NCBI GenBank assembly: GCA_965221105.1
Contig: OZ244871.1
Coordinates: 806,001 to 870,000 of the forward strand
DNA length: 64,000 nucleotides
DNA from: GM7GCV1 sp965221105
Lineage (GTDB): Bacteria; Pseudomonadota; Gammaproteobacteria; Pseudomonadales; GM7GCV1
Direction of reading: 5' to 3'
Shown here piece after piece: positions 40,003 through 49,899 of this stretch. Made by a program: the position numbers and the translations under genes. How positions within the stretch are numbered: position 1 is the stretch's first letter; every line of letters starts with the position of its first letter. The notes beneath the pieces were generated by a model. The model worked only from the letters and a program-made list of their open reading frames with translations. It searched no databases and had not been told where the DNA came from.

Positions 40003-40749
40003 TTGAACTCGAAACAGGTCAACATTCTCTGCATGAAATGGGGCGACAAATACGGCCCTATCTACGTCAACCGCCTCTATTCTATGGTGGCGCGCAATCT
40101 CAGTCTGCCATTCAGATTCGTATGTCTGACCGACGATTCGGACGGGCTCGTTCCCGACATTGAGAGTTTCCCCATACCGGAAGTGGGGGCAAACATGGAC
40201 GATCCAGAGGGACTGAAGCGGGTTCAGGCCTGGAAGAAACTGACGACCCTCCAAAAACCCCTGTACGATATTTCCGGAACCTGTCTTTTTCTGGATCTGG
40301 ACATCCTTATCGTCGACAGGATCGACTGTTTCTTCGACCCCGACGGGGAGTTCTTCATCATTCATGAATGGGATACCGATGAGACAGTGGGAAACTCGTC
40401 AGTGTATCGATTTGAATCCGGAACGCTGGAAGAGGTTCTCAATCACTTTGTCGCACACCGTGATCAGATCGTGAGCACTTTTGCCAACGAACAGCTCTAC
40501 CTGTCCAGAAAAGTGGAAGAGATGGGATTGCTGAATTTCTGGCCGAATACATGGTGCCCCAGCTACCGCAAGCACTGCCTTCCGCACAACCGGATAAAGC
40601 GCTGGTTCTCTCCCGGCAGGAAGCCTGAGGGTGCCAGGATTATCATCTTTCACGGTGCACCAGATCCTGAGGACGCGATTGCAGGCAAGGGCGATCGGTT
40701 TTATCGGCGTCTGGCACCGACGCCCTGGATTGCCGACTACTGGCGATAG
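40003..40749 (+). CDS. Glycosyltransferase, GT-A fold (GT8-like)
   Basis: 248 residues. Starts with VNILCMKWGDKYGPIYVNRL and has the DxD-type metal/sugar-nucleotide motif in CLFLDLDILIV near residue 107. The family is the bacterial GT8-like group seen in polysaccharide gene clusters. The frame opens at TTG 40003; an ATG at 40033 is a plausible alternative. Its 3' end overlaps by 107 bases with the convergent glycosyltransferase gene, unusually long. Donor and acceptor unknown. Confidence 0.78.
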   Translation: MNSKQVNILCMKWGDKYGPIYVNRLYSMVARNLSLPFRFVCLTDDSDGLVPDIESFPIPEVGANMDDPEGLKRVQAWKKLTTLQKPLYDISGTCLFLDLDILIVDRIDCFFDPDGEFFIIHEWDTDETVGNSSVYRFESGTLEEVLNHFVAHRDQIVSTFANEQLYLSRKVEEMGLLNFWPNTWCPSYRKHCLPHNRIKRWFSPGRKPEGARIIIFHGAPDPEDAIAGKGDRFYRRLAPTPWIADYWR

Positions 40750-41734
40750 TGCGGTGGCCAGAAGAGGGCTCCCTCCCGGTCCCACCGATTATCGTGCGGA
40801 CATGGCTCACTGCATCAGCCTGGACTTTCAGGAGGACTAACTCCAGGCGGTGTAATACCCGGGTAACCCAGGATGTGCTGACGGCGTTGTATCGGAACGG
40901 CCGCCGCACAGTGCCGTTCTGTGTGGTCAGGAAATCCTCGGCAAAGGGAAGGCGAACGATATCCCTCGCCCTCATGCCGGCAACTTCTTCCTCTGTCATG
41001 TAATGAAACGCCTGTACATCACTGCCTACACGACGGCTGGCCAGACGCGAACCAAGGGTCGCCTTCCTGCCGCGAAAGACCGGTACTTCGGGCACATGCA
41101 TCACAAAGGGGTGAGCCATCTGCAGCATCTTGGAGAAATGCGATCTGGCCAGCTCGGCATTCGCGGTTTCAGTTTCCTGAAACTGCCAGCCCACAGTGCG
41201 CAACCGCTCGACATGGGCAATCACGACATCGCAGTAATACATGGATACCGGTCGCGGTTTCAGCACCTCCGGGATACTGTGGTAATAGCCTTGGAATTTT
41301 TTCTGTACCCGAACCTGGCGGACAATACTGCTGCGCCGATGGCCCTTCAGAAACACCGGGTTTACAAAGGCGGCACCAGTACTGGTCGAGAAAAACAGAT
41401 CCAGTTCCCGCACGTCCCTCCTCTCCAGAGTGCGGACCATCTGGACATCATCCTGCAGGAAAAGAAGATATCTGGAGGGAGCCCAGGCCAGCGCTTTCTG
41501 CATATTCGCATAGAGTCCGCCGTGTCTGCCGGAATCTGTCCCGGAGTGCAACTCCACCAGGCCCGGATAATCCTGCTCCAGCTGCCTGAGATAGGCACAG
41601 GCACCCTCTTCGGTGCTTCCATCATCGAACAGCCGCAGCGGAACAGTATCCGGCATGCAGTGCCACAGGGATTCGAGACAGTTTTTCACGCAGTTGCGGC
41701 GGTTGTAGGAAAAAACGGCTGCAGCAATGTCCAC
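40643..41734 (-). CDS. Family 2-type glycosyltransferase
   Basis: 363 residues. The N-terminus MDIAAAVFSYNRRNCVKNCL, then LRLFDDGSTEEG and LLFLQDDVQMV give a GT2/GT-A fold with a DD-type metal motif near residue 92. The last ~35 residues lie antisense to the GT8-like gene and look low in complexity (basic, Ser/Arg-rich), so the C-terminus may be extended beyond the ancestral stop. Its start overlaps the stop of the GT92 gene, so the two are co-transcribed. Confidence 0.75.
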   Translation of the reverse strand: MDIAAAVFSYNRRNCVKNCLESLWHCMPDTVPLRLFDDGSTEEGACAYLRQLEQDYPGLVELHSGTDSGRHGGLYANMQKALAWAPSRYLLFLQDDVQMVRTLERRDVRELDLFFSTSTGAAFVNPVFLKGHRRSSIVRQVRVQKKFQGYYHSIPEVLKPRPVSMYYCDVVIAHVERLRTVGWQFQETETANAELARSHFSKMLQMAHPFVMHVPEVPVFRGRKATLGSRLASRRVGSDVQAFHYMTEEEVAGMRARDIVRLPFAEDFLTTQNGTVRRPFRYNAVSTSWVTRVLHRLELVLLKVQADAVSHVRTIIGGTGREPSSGHRTIASSRQSRASVPDADKTDRPCLQSRPQDLVHRER

Positions 41735-42600
41735 TAGGTCGCCTCAATGCGTTGCAGAAACTCAACGGCCGAGTCGTCTTTGAGGGTATCCGAATCAATC
41801 TTGTGCAGCATGGCAGGCAGCTTTTCGGCATATCTATTGGAGCGACTGTGCACGATGTGGCCCTTGCCAATCTTGTTGGCAAATTCCTTTTCCGAGCGAG
41901 TGTAGTAGTGATTGAGCTGCAGGCTTTCAACGGAATAGAAGGCCTCCGTGCTGCGCTTTTCTGCCGGAAAAACCTCACCACGGTCATTGCAGCTTAACCA
42001 TGCAGCCTGGTTGTCGGTTTGCATGGAATGCACACGCAAGGCTGTCAAATGACAGGGGTCGACAATGCATTTGAAATTACACAGCCCCGGTTCCGTTGTC
42101 ATGGGGTTGCGGTGCCTGTGCCTGAAATTAACCACAACGGAACCCCCGGGGTCAGTCCTGTGCCCACTTGTTCCATACATATGCCAGGGCAGAGACAGGT
42201 TTCGACAGCCGCCAAGCGGCTCAAGTGCCGCCGGAATTGAAGTGGCTTTTTTGGGTATCAGGAATTCGTCGACATCAATAAAAGCCATCCACCGATAGTC
42301 AGCCCCAAAGTTGGACGCAGCGTGGGCATAGGCCAGCACCTGATTGTGGATCTGGCTCCGCCTGAACCGGGCGTCTCCAACAGTCTGTTTCCAGGGGAGC
42401 AGAGTCAGCACTTCGGATGGCAGACAGTTGCGCAGGATGCACTCTGTCGCGTCAGTCGAGCCGTTATCGTAGATAAAGAAATGGCGTATGCCGGCTCGAT
42501 GGTGGAACCCTGCCCATTCTTCAATGTAGCGCGATTCATCCTTGACAATAGCGACCAGGGCTACGCCCTGCCTTCCGGGATTTTTCTCGGGTGGAACCAT
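41734..42600 (-). CDS. Glycosyltransferase family 92-type protein
   Basis: About 288 residues. The GT92/DUF23 blocks are clear: VALVAIVKDESRYIEEWAGF at the N-terminus, FIYDNGSTDATE, WMAFIDVDEFLIP (DxD) near residue 110 and LQLNHYYTRSEKEFANKIGK near residue 240. The start is uncertain: TTG 42642 opens the frame, ATG 42600 precedes the conserved region, and neither has a clear ribosome site. It is the first of two overlapping glycosyltransferase genes. Confidence 0.82.
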   Translation of the reverse strand: MVPPEKNPGRQGVALVAIVKDESRYIEEWAGFHHRAGIRHFFIYDNGSTDATECILRNCLPSEVLTLLPWKQTVGDARFRRSQIHNQVLAYAHAASNFGADYRWMAFIDVDEFLIPKKATSIPAALEPLGGCRNLSLPWHMYGTSGHRTDPGGSVVVNFRHRHRNPMTTEPGLCNFKCIVDPCHLTALRVHSMQTDNQAAWLSCNDRGEVFPAEKRSTEAFYSVESLQLNHYYTRSEKEFANKIGKGHIVHSRSNRYAEKLPAMLHKIDSDTLKDDSAVEFLQRIEAT

Positions 42601-42963
42601 TGAAAACCGGCTGATGGTTGTTAACGTGCTGATAAAGCTCAAGGAAGACTGGTTTCTGTGGCTACCAGAGCGCTATAGTAGCATCTTGAAACCTGGTCTT
42701 GCAGAACGAAGGTTCCCATCCTCCTGTTGACGAGCCCGAAATCTGGCTGAATTACCTGTACGATCAGGGCCGACCGACCGAGCGGTGCAACAGCGGCCAA
42801 CAACCCCGTGCAATGCGCCGTCGACCTGTGTGCGGGATGGAAGACGATACCCATTGGAAAGCGCACTGCGGATCGCGTAATTTGTCACGCGAATTGACCG
42901 CACCGAACACAGTCCTGAAGCGGCACAGTGGCAGGATGTTTTTCCCATACAAGGCATTCATCT
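42601..42963. other. Non-coding stretch between the GT92 gene and the ABC transporter
   Basis: I see no gene here. It should hold the promoter of the leftward glycosyltransferase pair and that of the rightward ABC exporter. Confidence 0.5.
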
Positions 42964-43857
42964 ATGAGTTCCCTGATTTCAGTACATGAATTGCACAAGT
43001 ACTTTGGCTCCAACCATGCAGTACGTGGCCTGAGTTTCGAAATCAAACAGGGGATCTGCCTGGGGCTGCTGGGGCCAAACGGTGCCGGCAAAACAACCAC
43101 CATTGAAATTCTTGAGGGCATTAAAAGTCCCAGCTCGGGAGAGATTCTGTATCGCGAGCGACCACTGACAGGCGCACACAAAACCGACTACAAAAGCCGG
43201 ATCGGCATCCAGTTTCAGGCCACTGCGCTCATGGACTATCTCTCGGTAACAGAGGTTCTGAAGCTTTTTGGCGGTTTCTATGCTGATCCCATGCCTGTGG
43301 ACGAGCTTGTTGGACTCTGTGATCTGTCAGAATTTGCCCACCAGCACGCCAACCGGATCTCTGGTGGCCAGCGACAGCGTCTCCTGCTGGCCATTGCACT
43401 GGTCAACAATCCTGAGATTCTTTTCCTGGATGAGCCCACCACCGGGCTGGATCCCCAGTCGCGGCGCAATTTCTGGACCCTGATCAACCGGATCAAACTG
43501 CAGGGTAAAACTGTAGTGTTGACAACCCACTACATGGACGAAGCCCAGACGTTGTGCGACGAACTGCTGATCGTGGATTACGGCAGCATGGTTGCTCAGG
43601 GGTCGCCAGAAGCCCTGCTCGAACAGCACTTCGACAGCCAGCAGGTGTGGCTTGAAGAGATGCCTGGGATCGAGGTTGAACCCGAACTGGCAATCCCCGG
43701 AACCATTGGCGATATGCCGGTGTTTGAGACCCGGAAACCTGCGGATCTCATCGGATATCTCGTCGAAAATGGCTTCAATATCAACGGGTTGCAGGTGCGA
43801 TCACCGACACTCGAAGATCTGTTCCTCAAACTGACCGGCCACGCCTTGCGGGACTGA
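42964..43857 (+). CDS. ABC-2 type exporter, ATP-binding subunit
   Basis: 297 residues. Walker A GPNGAGKTT, Q-loop FQATAL, signature ISGGQRQRLLLAIAL, Walker B EILFLDEPTTGLDP and H-loop LTTHYMDEAQ are all present. This is the CcmA/DrrA-like class that serves drug, lipid or polysaccharide exporters. The ATG at 42964 is chosen; the frame opens twelve codons earlier without support. The permease gene follows after three bases. Being beside glycosyltransferases it might export a glycan or glycolipid, which is inference. Confidence 0.92.
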   Translation: MSSLISVHELHKYFGSNHAVRGLSFEIKQGICLGLLGPNGAGKTTTIEILEGIKSPSSGEILYRERPLTGAHKTDYKSRIGIQFQATALMDYLSVTEVLKLFGGFYADPMPVDELVGLCDLSEFAHQHANRISGGQRQRLLLAIALVNNPEILFLDEPTTGLDPQSRRNFWTLINRIKLQGKTVVLTTHYMDEAQTLCDELLIVDYGSMVAQGSPEALLEQHFDSQQVWLEEMPGIEVEPELAIPGTIGDMPVFETRKPADLIGYLVENGFNINGLQVRSPTLEDLFLKLTGHALRD

Positions 43858-43860
43858 TCC

Positions 43861-44853
43861 GTGCGCACTTTCCTCGCCCTTGTCATTGCCAGAAACAAGG
43901 AGTTCTACCGCGACCGCTCGGCGATGGTCTGGACCATTGTCTTCCCGCTGCTTTTGATCGTCGGCTTCACCTTTGCCTTTTCCCGGCCCGCGGATGCGAT
44001 CTTCAAGCTGGGCGTCTGGGGCGACGCGCCTCAGCTGGAACTTCCCGAATATGTGGAACTGGTGACCTATCAGGACTGGGGCAGGGCAGTGACCCGACTG
44101 CGCCACCACGAACTGGATCTCCTCCTCAACCGGGAACAGGGGGTTGCCCTCTACAACGAACTCTCCCCGTCAAGCGGCGCACTGCTCGATCTGTTGCGTC
44201 CCCAGCTGCCACCCGAACTCGAAGTCGAAACCATGCAGGGCAAGGCAGTTCGCTACGTGGAGTGGGCAATACCCGGTGTAGTCGGCATGAACATCATGTT
44301 CGGCGCCCTCTTTGGTGTGGGTTATGTGATCGTCCGCTATCGCAAGAATGGCGTGTTGAAGCGACTGTCGGCCGCACCTGTCTCGCCCTTTGCCTTTCTT
44401 TCGGCACAGATGCTCTCGCGCTTTATGATCGTCATGATTTCCAACGGAGCCATTCTGGCAGGCTGCGTACTCATGCTGGACCTGCGTATGGAGGGAAGCT
44501 GGCTGGATCTCACCCTAGCACTCGCTGCCGGGTGCCTGACGATGATCTGCATCGGACTGGTGGTTGCCAGCAGAGTGAGTAGTGAAGAGCTGGCGGGCGG
44601 ACTGCTCAATGTACTGAGCTGGCCCATGATGATACTGTCAGAACTCTGGTTTTCCCTGGACAATGCGCCTCAATGGATGCAGGCCATTTCCAATCTGCTG
44701 CCGCTCACCCACATGGTCAGGGCCATTCGCTCTGTCATGGTTGATGGAGCGGGCCTTATCGGAATCCTGCCAAACTTGCTCGCACTGGGGTTATTTGGAA
44801 TCTTCAGCGTGATCTTGGCCGCATGGCTGTTTCGCTGGGAGCCCGGTCAATAG
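43861..44853 (+). CDS. ABC-2 type exporter, permease subunit
   Basis: 330 residues, GTG start. One N-terminal helix (about 18-45), a large extracytoplasmic segment (50-140), then five helices, the usual ABC-2 layout. Motifs such as WSRYRKNGVLKRL-like YRKNGVLKRLSAAPVSPFAF and LPLTHMVRAIRSVM near the end fit DrrB/NodJ-type permeases. Pairs with the upstream ATPase. Substrate unknown. Confidence 0.9.
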   Translation: MRTFLALVIARNKEFYRDRSAMVWTIVFPLLLIVGFTFAFSRPADAIFKLGVWGDAPQLELPEYVELVTYQDWGRAVTRLRHHELDLLLNREQGVALYNELSPSSGALLDLLRPQLPPELEVETMQGKAVRYVEWAIPGVVGMNIMFGALFGVGYVIVRYRKNGVLKRLSAAPVSPFAFLSAQMLSRFMIVMISNGAILAGCVLMLDLRMEGSWLDLTLALAAGCLTMICIGLVVASRVSSEELAGGLLNVLSWPMMILSELWFSLDNAPQWMQAISNLLPLTHMVRAIRSVMVDGAGLIGILPNLLALGLFGIFSVILAAWLFRWEPGQ

Positions 44854-44893
44854 ACTGGCCGAGTCAAAGGCTCACCAGGCAGACATAACAAAA

Positions 44894-44907
44894 GGGACTT
44901 ATATACG
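44894..44907. repeat. Right-end motif shared with the TnpB element at 18.3 kb
   Basis: GGGACTTATATACG here against GGGAATTATATACG at 18323-18336, in both cases a short distance after a tnpB stop and followed outward by TTT-rich sequence (TTTTGTTATG and TTTCGTATG on the minus strand). Confidence 0.6.
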
Positions 44908-44982
44908 AAAGTTGACACGTCATAGCGACCTGCTTCGTTCCGCTATTCTTTGACGCTTCACAGGCCGACCAATGTCGCCGCC

Positions 44983-45642
44983 TCAACGTCCAGCAGCCCT
45001 CGTCCCCAAGGCGAGTATGCTCAAATGCGGCATGATGTCCGCATTGTCCTGATGTCCGCACGCACGGCACCGGAAGGCGGCCTGCGATGGACGGTTTCCC
45101 GTGTGGGCGAACCCGCACACCGGGCACGCACGGCTCGTATGCTTCGGATTCACTTCGACAATATGCCCGGCTTTGTAGGCGAGCTTCCGCTTCAGGCCAT
45201 GCCATCCCGTCTCAAGAATGGATTTGTTCAGCCCTGACTTCTGCTTGACGTGCTTGCCGGGTGCTTCTTCCGTGCCTTTCGCCGAAGCTATCATGCCCTT
45301 CGTGTTGAGCTTCAGGGCCACCACCGTTTCGGCTTTGTCGGCGATCTGCTGTGACGTGTGATGCTGCCGGTTGTCTCGGTAGCATCGGATATTGCGATAC
45401 ACCTTCGACCGGCGCTGCTTTGTGACGTTCCGCCGGTTCGACCCTTTCACCTGCCGCGCCATCCGTCGCTGATAGCGACGCTTGCGGGCTTCAAGACGCT
45501 GTAGCCGCTGCCCATCCAAACGGTAGATTACGATGCGGCTGTATCTGACGATACGGGTGAATGCGATCGCCCGGACCGATGTCGTGATACGACGCGTGGA
45601 TGCTGTCCTCAAACGAAGAACCGAAAAAGGGTACCGCCTCAC
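44983..45642 (-). pseudogene. Degenerate TnpB/OrfB (second copy type)
   Basis: C-terminal half of a TnpB: NRRNVTKQRRSKVYRNIRCY, SAKGTEEAPGKHVKQKSGLN, VNPKHTSRACPVCGFAHTGN and a second zinc-ribbon pair RCRACG, ending with DNADI. The RuvC glutamate position reads VVALKLN in place of VVEDL, the first RuvC block is not recognisable, and NAALN at the end is replaced by MPHLS, so it is inactive. About 75 bases beyond its stop, 44894-44907 repeats the end motif of the intact TnpB element at 18 kb. Confidence 0.75.
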
Positions 45643-45720
45643 TTTGAAATTCGTGAGTGTCAGTCCATTTTCAGGGTCGATGCCGCCGCTGTCACATCCG
45701 TTGCGGCCTCCCCGATTACG

Positions 45721-45909
45721 TCAGTCGTCGTCCCGGATGTCGAACACTACATTTTGGCGCGGATTGTGGGCCAGGGTGACGATGAGTCGGTTTGCGGGAT
45801 TGTCCCTGACCGCATTGTTATTCGTCGCCGCCACAAGGTAAGCTTGGGCTGCGGAGCCTGCGGCCACGGTAGCGCCACACAAAGTGAGTGGACACTGTGG
45901 CCATGTCAA
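45721..45909 (-). CDS. Hypothetical protein fragment
   Basis: 62 codons; AAQAYLVAATNNNAVRDNPAN and RLIVTLAHNPRQNVVFDIRDDD look like the end of a beta-rich protein, but no start with a ribosome site, no recognised family, and the flanking frames are the decayed TnpB. Probably a remnant. Confidence 0.3.
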   Translation of the reverse strand: MTWPQCPLTLCGATVAAGSAAQAYLVAATNNNAVRDNPANRLIVTLAHNPRQNVVFDIRDDD

Positions 45910-45925
45910 CCTCTCCTGAAATCTG

Positions 45926-45980
45926 GTAGTGCCTCAGTTTGAAAAATTCGTGATTTTGGCGGCATCTCAGCTTGAATTTT
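45926..45980. repeat. Paired motif downstream of the poly-C gene, related to 57139-57165
   Basis: GTGCCTCAGTTTGAAAAATT and GGCATCTCAGCTTGAATTTT follow one another. Related strings are at 45636 (GCCTCACTTTGAAATTCG) and 57149 (TCTCAGTTCGAAAATC). They resemble repeated ends of an insertion sequence, but I cannot name it. Confidence 0.4.
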
Positions 45981-46052
45981 CAGCCACGGCCCCGTCGGGC
46001 CCCTGGCCAGCCCCGCGCCGGAAGAGACCTCCCGTGCCTGGTGTGACGGCCG

Positions 46053-46873
46053 TCAGCGCCGCACATCGACCGTGACATCACACCATTTGGCATAGGCTGG
46101 CGCACCGGCCGCCTCCAGCTCTGGCGTGGGCCAGCTGGGCGGGCCGCAATGACGGTCGGTCCGAAAGGTGGCCCCATAGCCTGCAGCATTGGCAACGAAA
46201 GCAAAGCCCGGGGGCGGCGTGGGGTTGTTCAGGTTCCAACAGCGCTGCACATTGGACGCAGCTGCATGACACACCTTGCCCCAGATCCGCACTTTGAAAA
46301 TGCCGTTGCTCGGGGTCCGGGTCGGGGTGAACGAGTCACCTTGCTGAGTCGGTGTGTTCCCCGTGTATTGGCCAGTCAGGGGGGTTACATCGTCACTCGC
46401 TTCACTGCACCGCGGGTACCCTTTATTGGCGGTGAACGTCCGGCCCATGAAGGTCACGCTGCGCGAGCATTTGCGGGTCGTATAGGTCTGGCAGGCGATG
46501 GCGATGGGCCCGCCGCGGGAATAGGTGCCGGTCGGGTTGTGGAATTCGACCCCTCCGCTGACTCCCGCACTCTGGGCGCAATGGGAACCGGGTCCCACGC
46601 CGAAGGTCGTCCTGTCGTGAGTCATCTCGACCTCGTCTGGATGGTCCGGTGCAGCCTCGATCGTCAGGTTGGTGACCGCGCCGGACAAGTTCCGGTTGTT
46701 CACCGAGGGGGCAGGAAAGACCAGGTTCTGGTTCAGCCCGGTCACATAAGTAGCAGCGGGCTGCGACACCCGTGAAAATCTGGCCGCCCGTTCTACCTGT
46801 GCCGATGCCGGCAGGGCAAGGACTGTCAGCAGGACGGCGGCGCACGCCTTAGGAAAGAGTCGGGGGGGGGCAT
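46053..46873 (-). CDS. Secreted Cys-rich protein with C9 tract after the start codon (OFF as read)
   Basis: From codon AAG at about 46844 downward the frame encodes a clear signal peptide core KACAAVLLTVLALPASAQ, then about 255 residues with four or so Cys pairs (SHCAQ, IACQTYTTRKCS, VCHAAA, RCWNLN, HCGPP, KWCDVTV). The only upstream ATG codons (46873, 46878, 46882) are out of frame because nine C separate them from the coding frame. One more C or one less would put an ATG in frame. So this is a candidate phase-variable exported protein, now off, or a fresh pseudogene. Family not recognised. Confidence 0.6.
46862..46870. repeat. Homopolymer tract (C9 on the minus strand)
   Basis: Nine G on the plus strand directly after the ATG of the secreted-protein gene; length controls its reading frame. 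Confidence 0.9.
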
Positions 46874-47018
46874 GTCATGCATTGTTGGTCCACGGGGCAG
46901 ATACCTTCTTGAGTGCAGTAAAAAAGCTTGAGTGATACGTCAACCAGTTGTACCGCCACAAAAATGATGGGATTTATAAAAGGAAAGGAAGGCTGTCAAC
47001 TTTCCTATGTAATTCCCT

Positions 47019-47043
47019 AAAAAACCCGCAGCCGGGGCCGCGG
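47019..47043 (-). terminator. Intrinsic terminator directly after 16S rRNA
   Basis: Minus strand ACCGCGGCCCCGGCTGCGG folds into an eight-base GC stem and is followed by TTTTTT. It lies 88 bases after the 16S 3' end and about 34 bases after the 16S processing stem, which rrn operons do not normally have at that place. Confidence 0.85.
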
Positions 47044-47130
47044 TTGTTGTGTCTGCGAAGACGACCCTCGCTTACAATCCGATCAAAACAATGCGTGTGG
47101 ATGCTTGACTGAGAGTCAGGTATTTCGTTT

Positions 47131-48651
<1,521 letters not shown>

Positions 48652-48865
48652 AATCTTTTACCTCTTCTCAAGAGAAAGAGGAGACCGTGTTGCAGAGACC
48701 CTGCATACGATCCAAAAACCCGGCCAAACGCCAATTTGAACCTAAATAAAATCAAGGCCAAATCTGATGGCCATTAATTCGGAATGAATTGATGGATATC
48801 TTGCGTTTGATATCGTGTATACCACAACAGCTCAGCAAGCACCCACACGCATTGCTTGATCAGAT

Positions 48866-48877
48866 TGTTAAAGAACA
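48866..48877 (-). promoter_or_regulatory. rrn boxA antitermination element
   Basis: TGTTCTTTAACA on the minus strand, the near-universal rrn boxA, placed between promoter and 16S as usual; NusB-S10 binding is known for such sites. Confidence 0.85.
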
Positions 48878-48927
48878 TTCGCTGTGCAGCTGTTCAGTCG
48901 GACGACTGCGCTGTGCGAGGGGTGCGT

Positions 48928-48955
48928 ATTCTAATGATTCGCAAACCTGAGTCAA
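48928..48955 (-). promoter_or_regulatory. rrn promoter for 16S
   Basis: TTGACT, 16-base spacer, TAGAAT on the minus strand, about 275 bases before the 16S gene and upstream of boxA. The same -35 and spacer length recur before tRNA-Ile at 34829-34856. Confidence 0.8.
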
Positions 48956-49123
48956 CCACATTCTGAATGTTTTTGGTGCGTCCCGGCGGAAGCCCACACT
49001 GCCCTGCCAGCCCCTGCTTTCGCAGCTCAACGCAAAGCGGGTACATTCGAGTGCCCGGACTTTTGATGTCGACCTGAGTTTTTCCGATGTCAAAACCAGG
49101 CGTGGTCCCGACCACATTGCGGT

Positions 49124-49846
49124 TCAAACACCCAACCTTTCCTCAAGAAAATTCCAGGCTGCCTGAAAGGCACGCGTGCTGGCCGTCTCGTTGTAGATGG
49201 TACCCAGTACCGGGTCATGTGCCCCGGGGTTGGTGAACGCGTGCTGCGTGCCTCCATAGGCATGGATTTGCCAGTCGGCTTCAGCCTCAGTCAGTTCAGC
49301 TCCCAGTGCCACCATTGACTCGGGCGGAACCATTGGGTCGTCGTAGCCGTGCAGCGCGAGAATACTCGCCCTGACCGGCGGGTTGCATCCACTCTCGGGC
49401 GGCATGAACAGACCATGGAAGCTGACGACAGCTGCAAGCCGGGCACCGCTTCGGGCAAGGTCCAGCACACAGAGCCCGCCAAAGCAAAAACCAACCGCCG
49501 CGAGCCTGGATGCGTCCACTTCAGCCTGGCCGCTACATGTTTCCAGTGCCAGTGTGATGCGAGTCAGCAATTCTCCCCTGTCATCGAGCAGAGGCTGCAT
49601 TAACCCGGCGTTCTCTTCCGCACTGCACCCTGTCCTGCCGCCTCCATACATATCTATAGCGAAACCGACATATCCCCTTTCGGCAAGTCTATGGGCTGCA
49701 TTTTTCTCAAGCTCGCTACAGCCGCCCCAAGCGTGTGCGACAAGAACACCGGGTCTCGGATCCGGATGTGCATCGTCCCAGACCATGTAACCGACGAAAG
49801 TGTTGTCGCCTGCACTGTAATCGACAGTTCGACTCGAAAGTGTCAT
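49124..49846 (-). CDS. Dienelactone hydrolase family protein
   Basis: Alpha/beta hydrolase of 240 residues. The catalytic triad is Cys-Asp-His as in dienelactone hydrolase: Cys in VGFCFGGLCVL near residue 120, Asp in LHGYDDPM near residue 172 and His in GTQHAFTNPG near residue 203. N-terminal PGVLVAHAWGG is the oxyanion-hole region. Real substrates of most family members are unknown. It lies upstream of the rRNA promoter and next to tyrS on the same strand. Confidence 0.9.
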   Translation of the reverse strand: MTLSSRTVDYSAGDNTFVGYMVWDDAHPDPRPGVLVAHAWGGCSELEKNAAHRLAERGYVGFAIDMYGGGRTGCSAEENAGLMQPLLDDRGELLTRITLALETCSGQAEVDASRLAAVGFCFGGLCVLDLARSGARLAAVVSFHGLFMPPESGCNPPVRASILALHGYDDPMVPPESMVALGAELTEAEADWQIHAYGGTQHAFTNPGAHDPVLGTIYNETASTRAFQAAWNFLEERLGV

Positions 49847-49899
49847 ATGAGGTCTCCCAATCCATCATGGGGCGGAGTCCAACCCGTTCCCGCGCCCAA

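Larger units (their letters stand above)
48652..49123 (-). other. 16S leader and promoter region
   Basis: No gene. On the minus strand it holds the rrn promoter (48928-48955), boxA antiterminator TGTTCTTTAACA (48866-48877), and the 5' half of the 16S processing stem (48833-48867). Confidence 0.8.
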
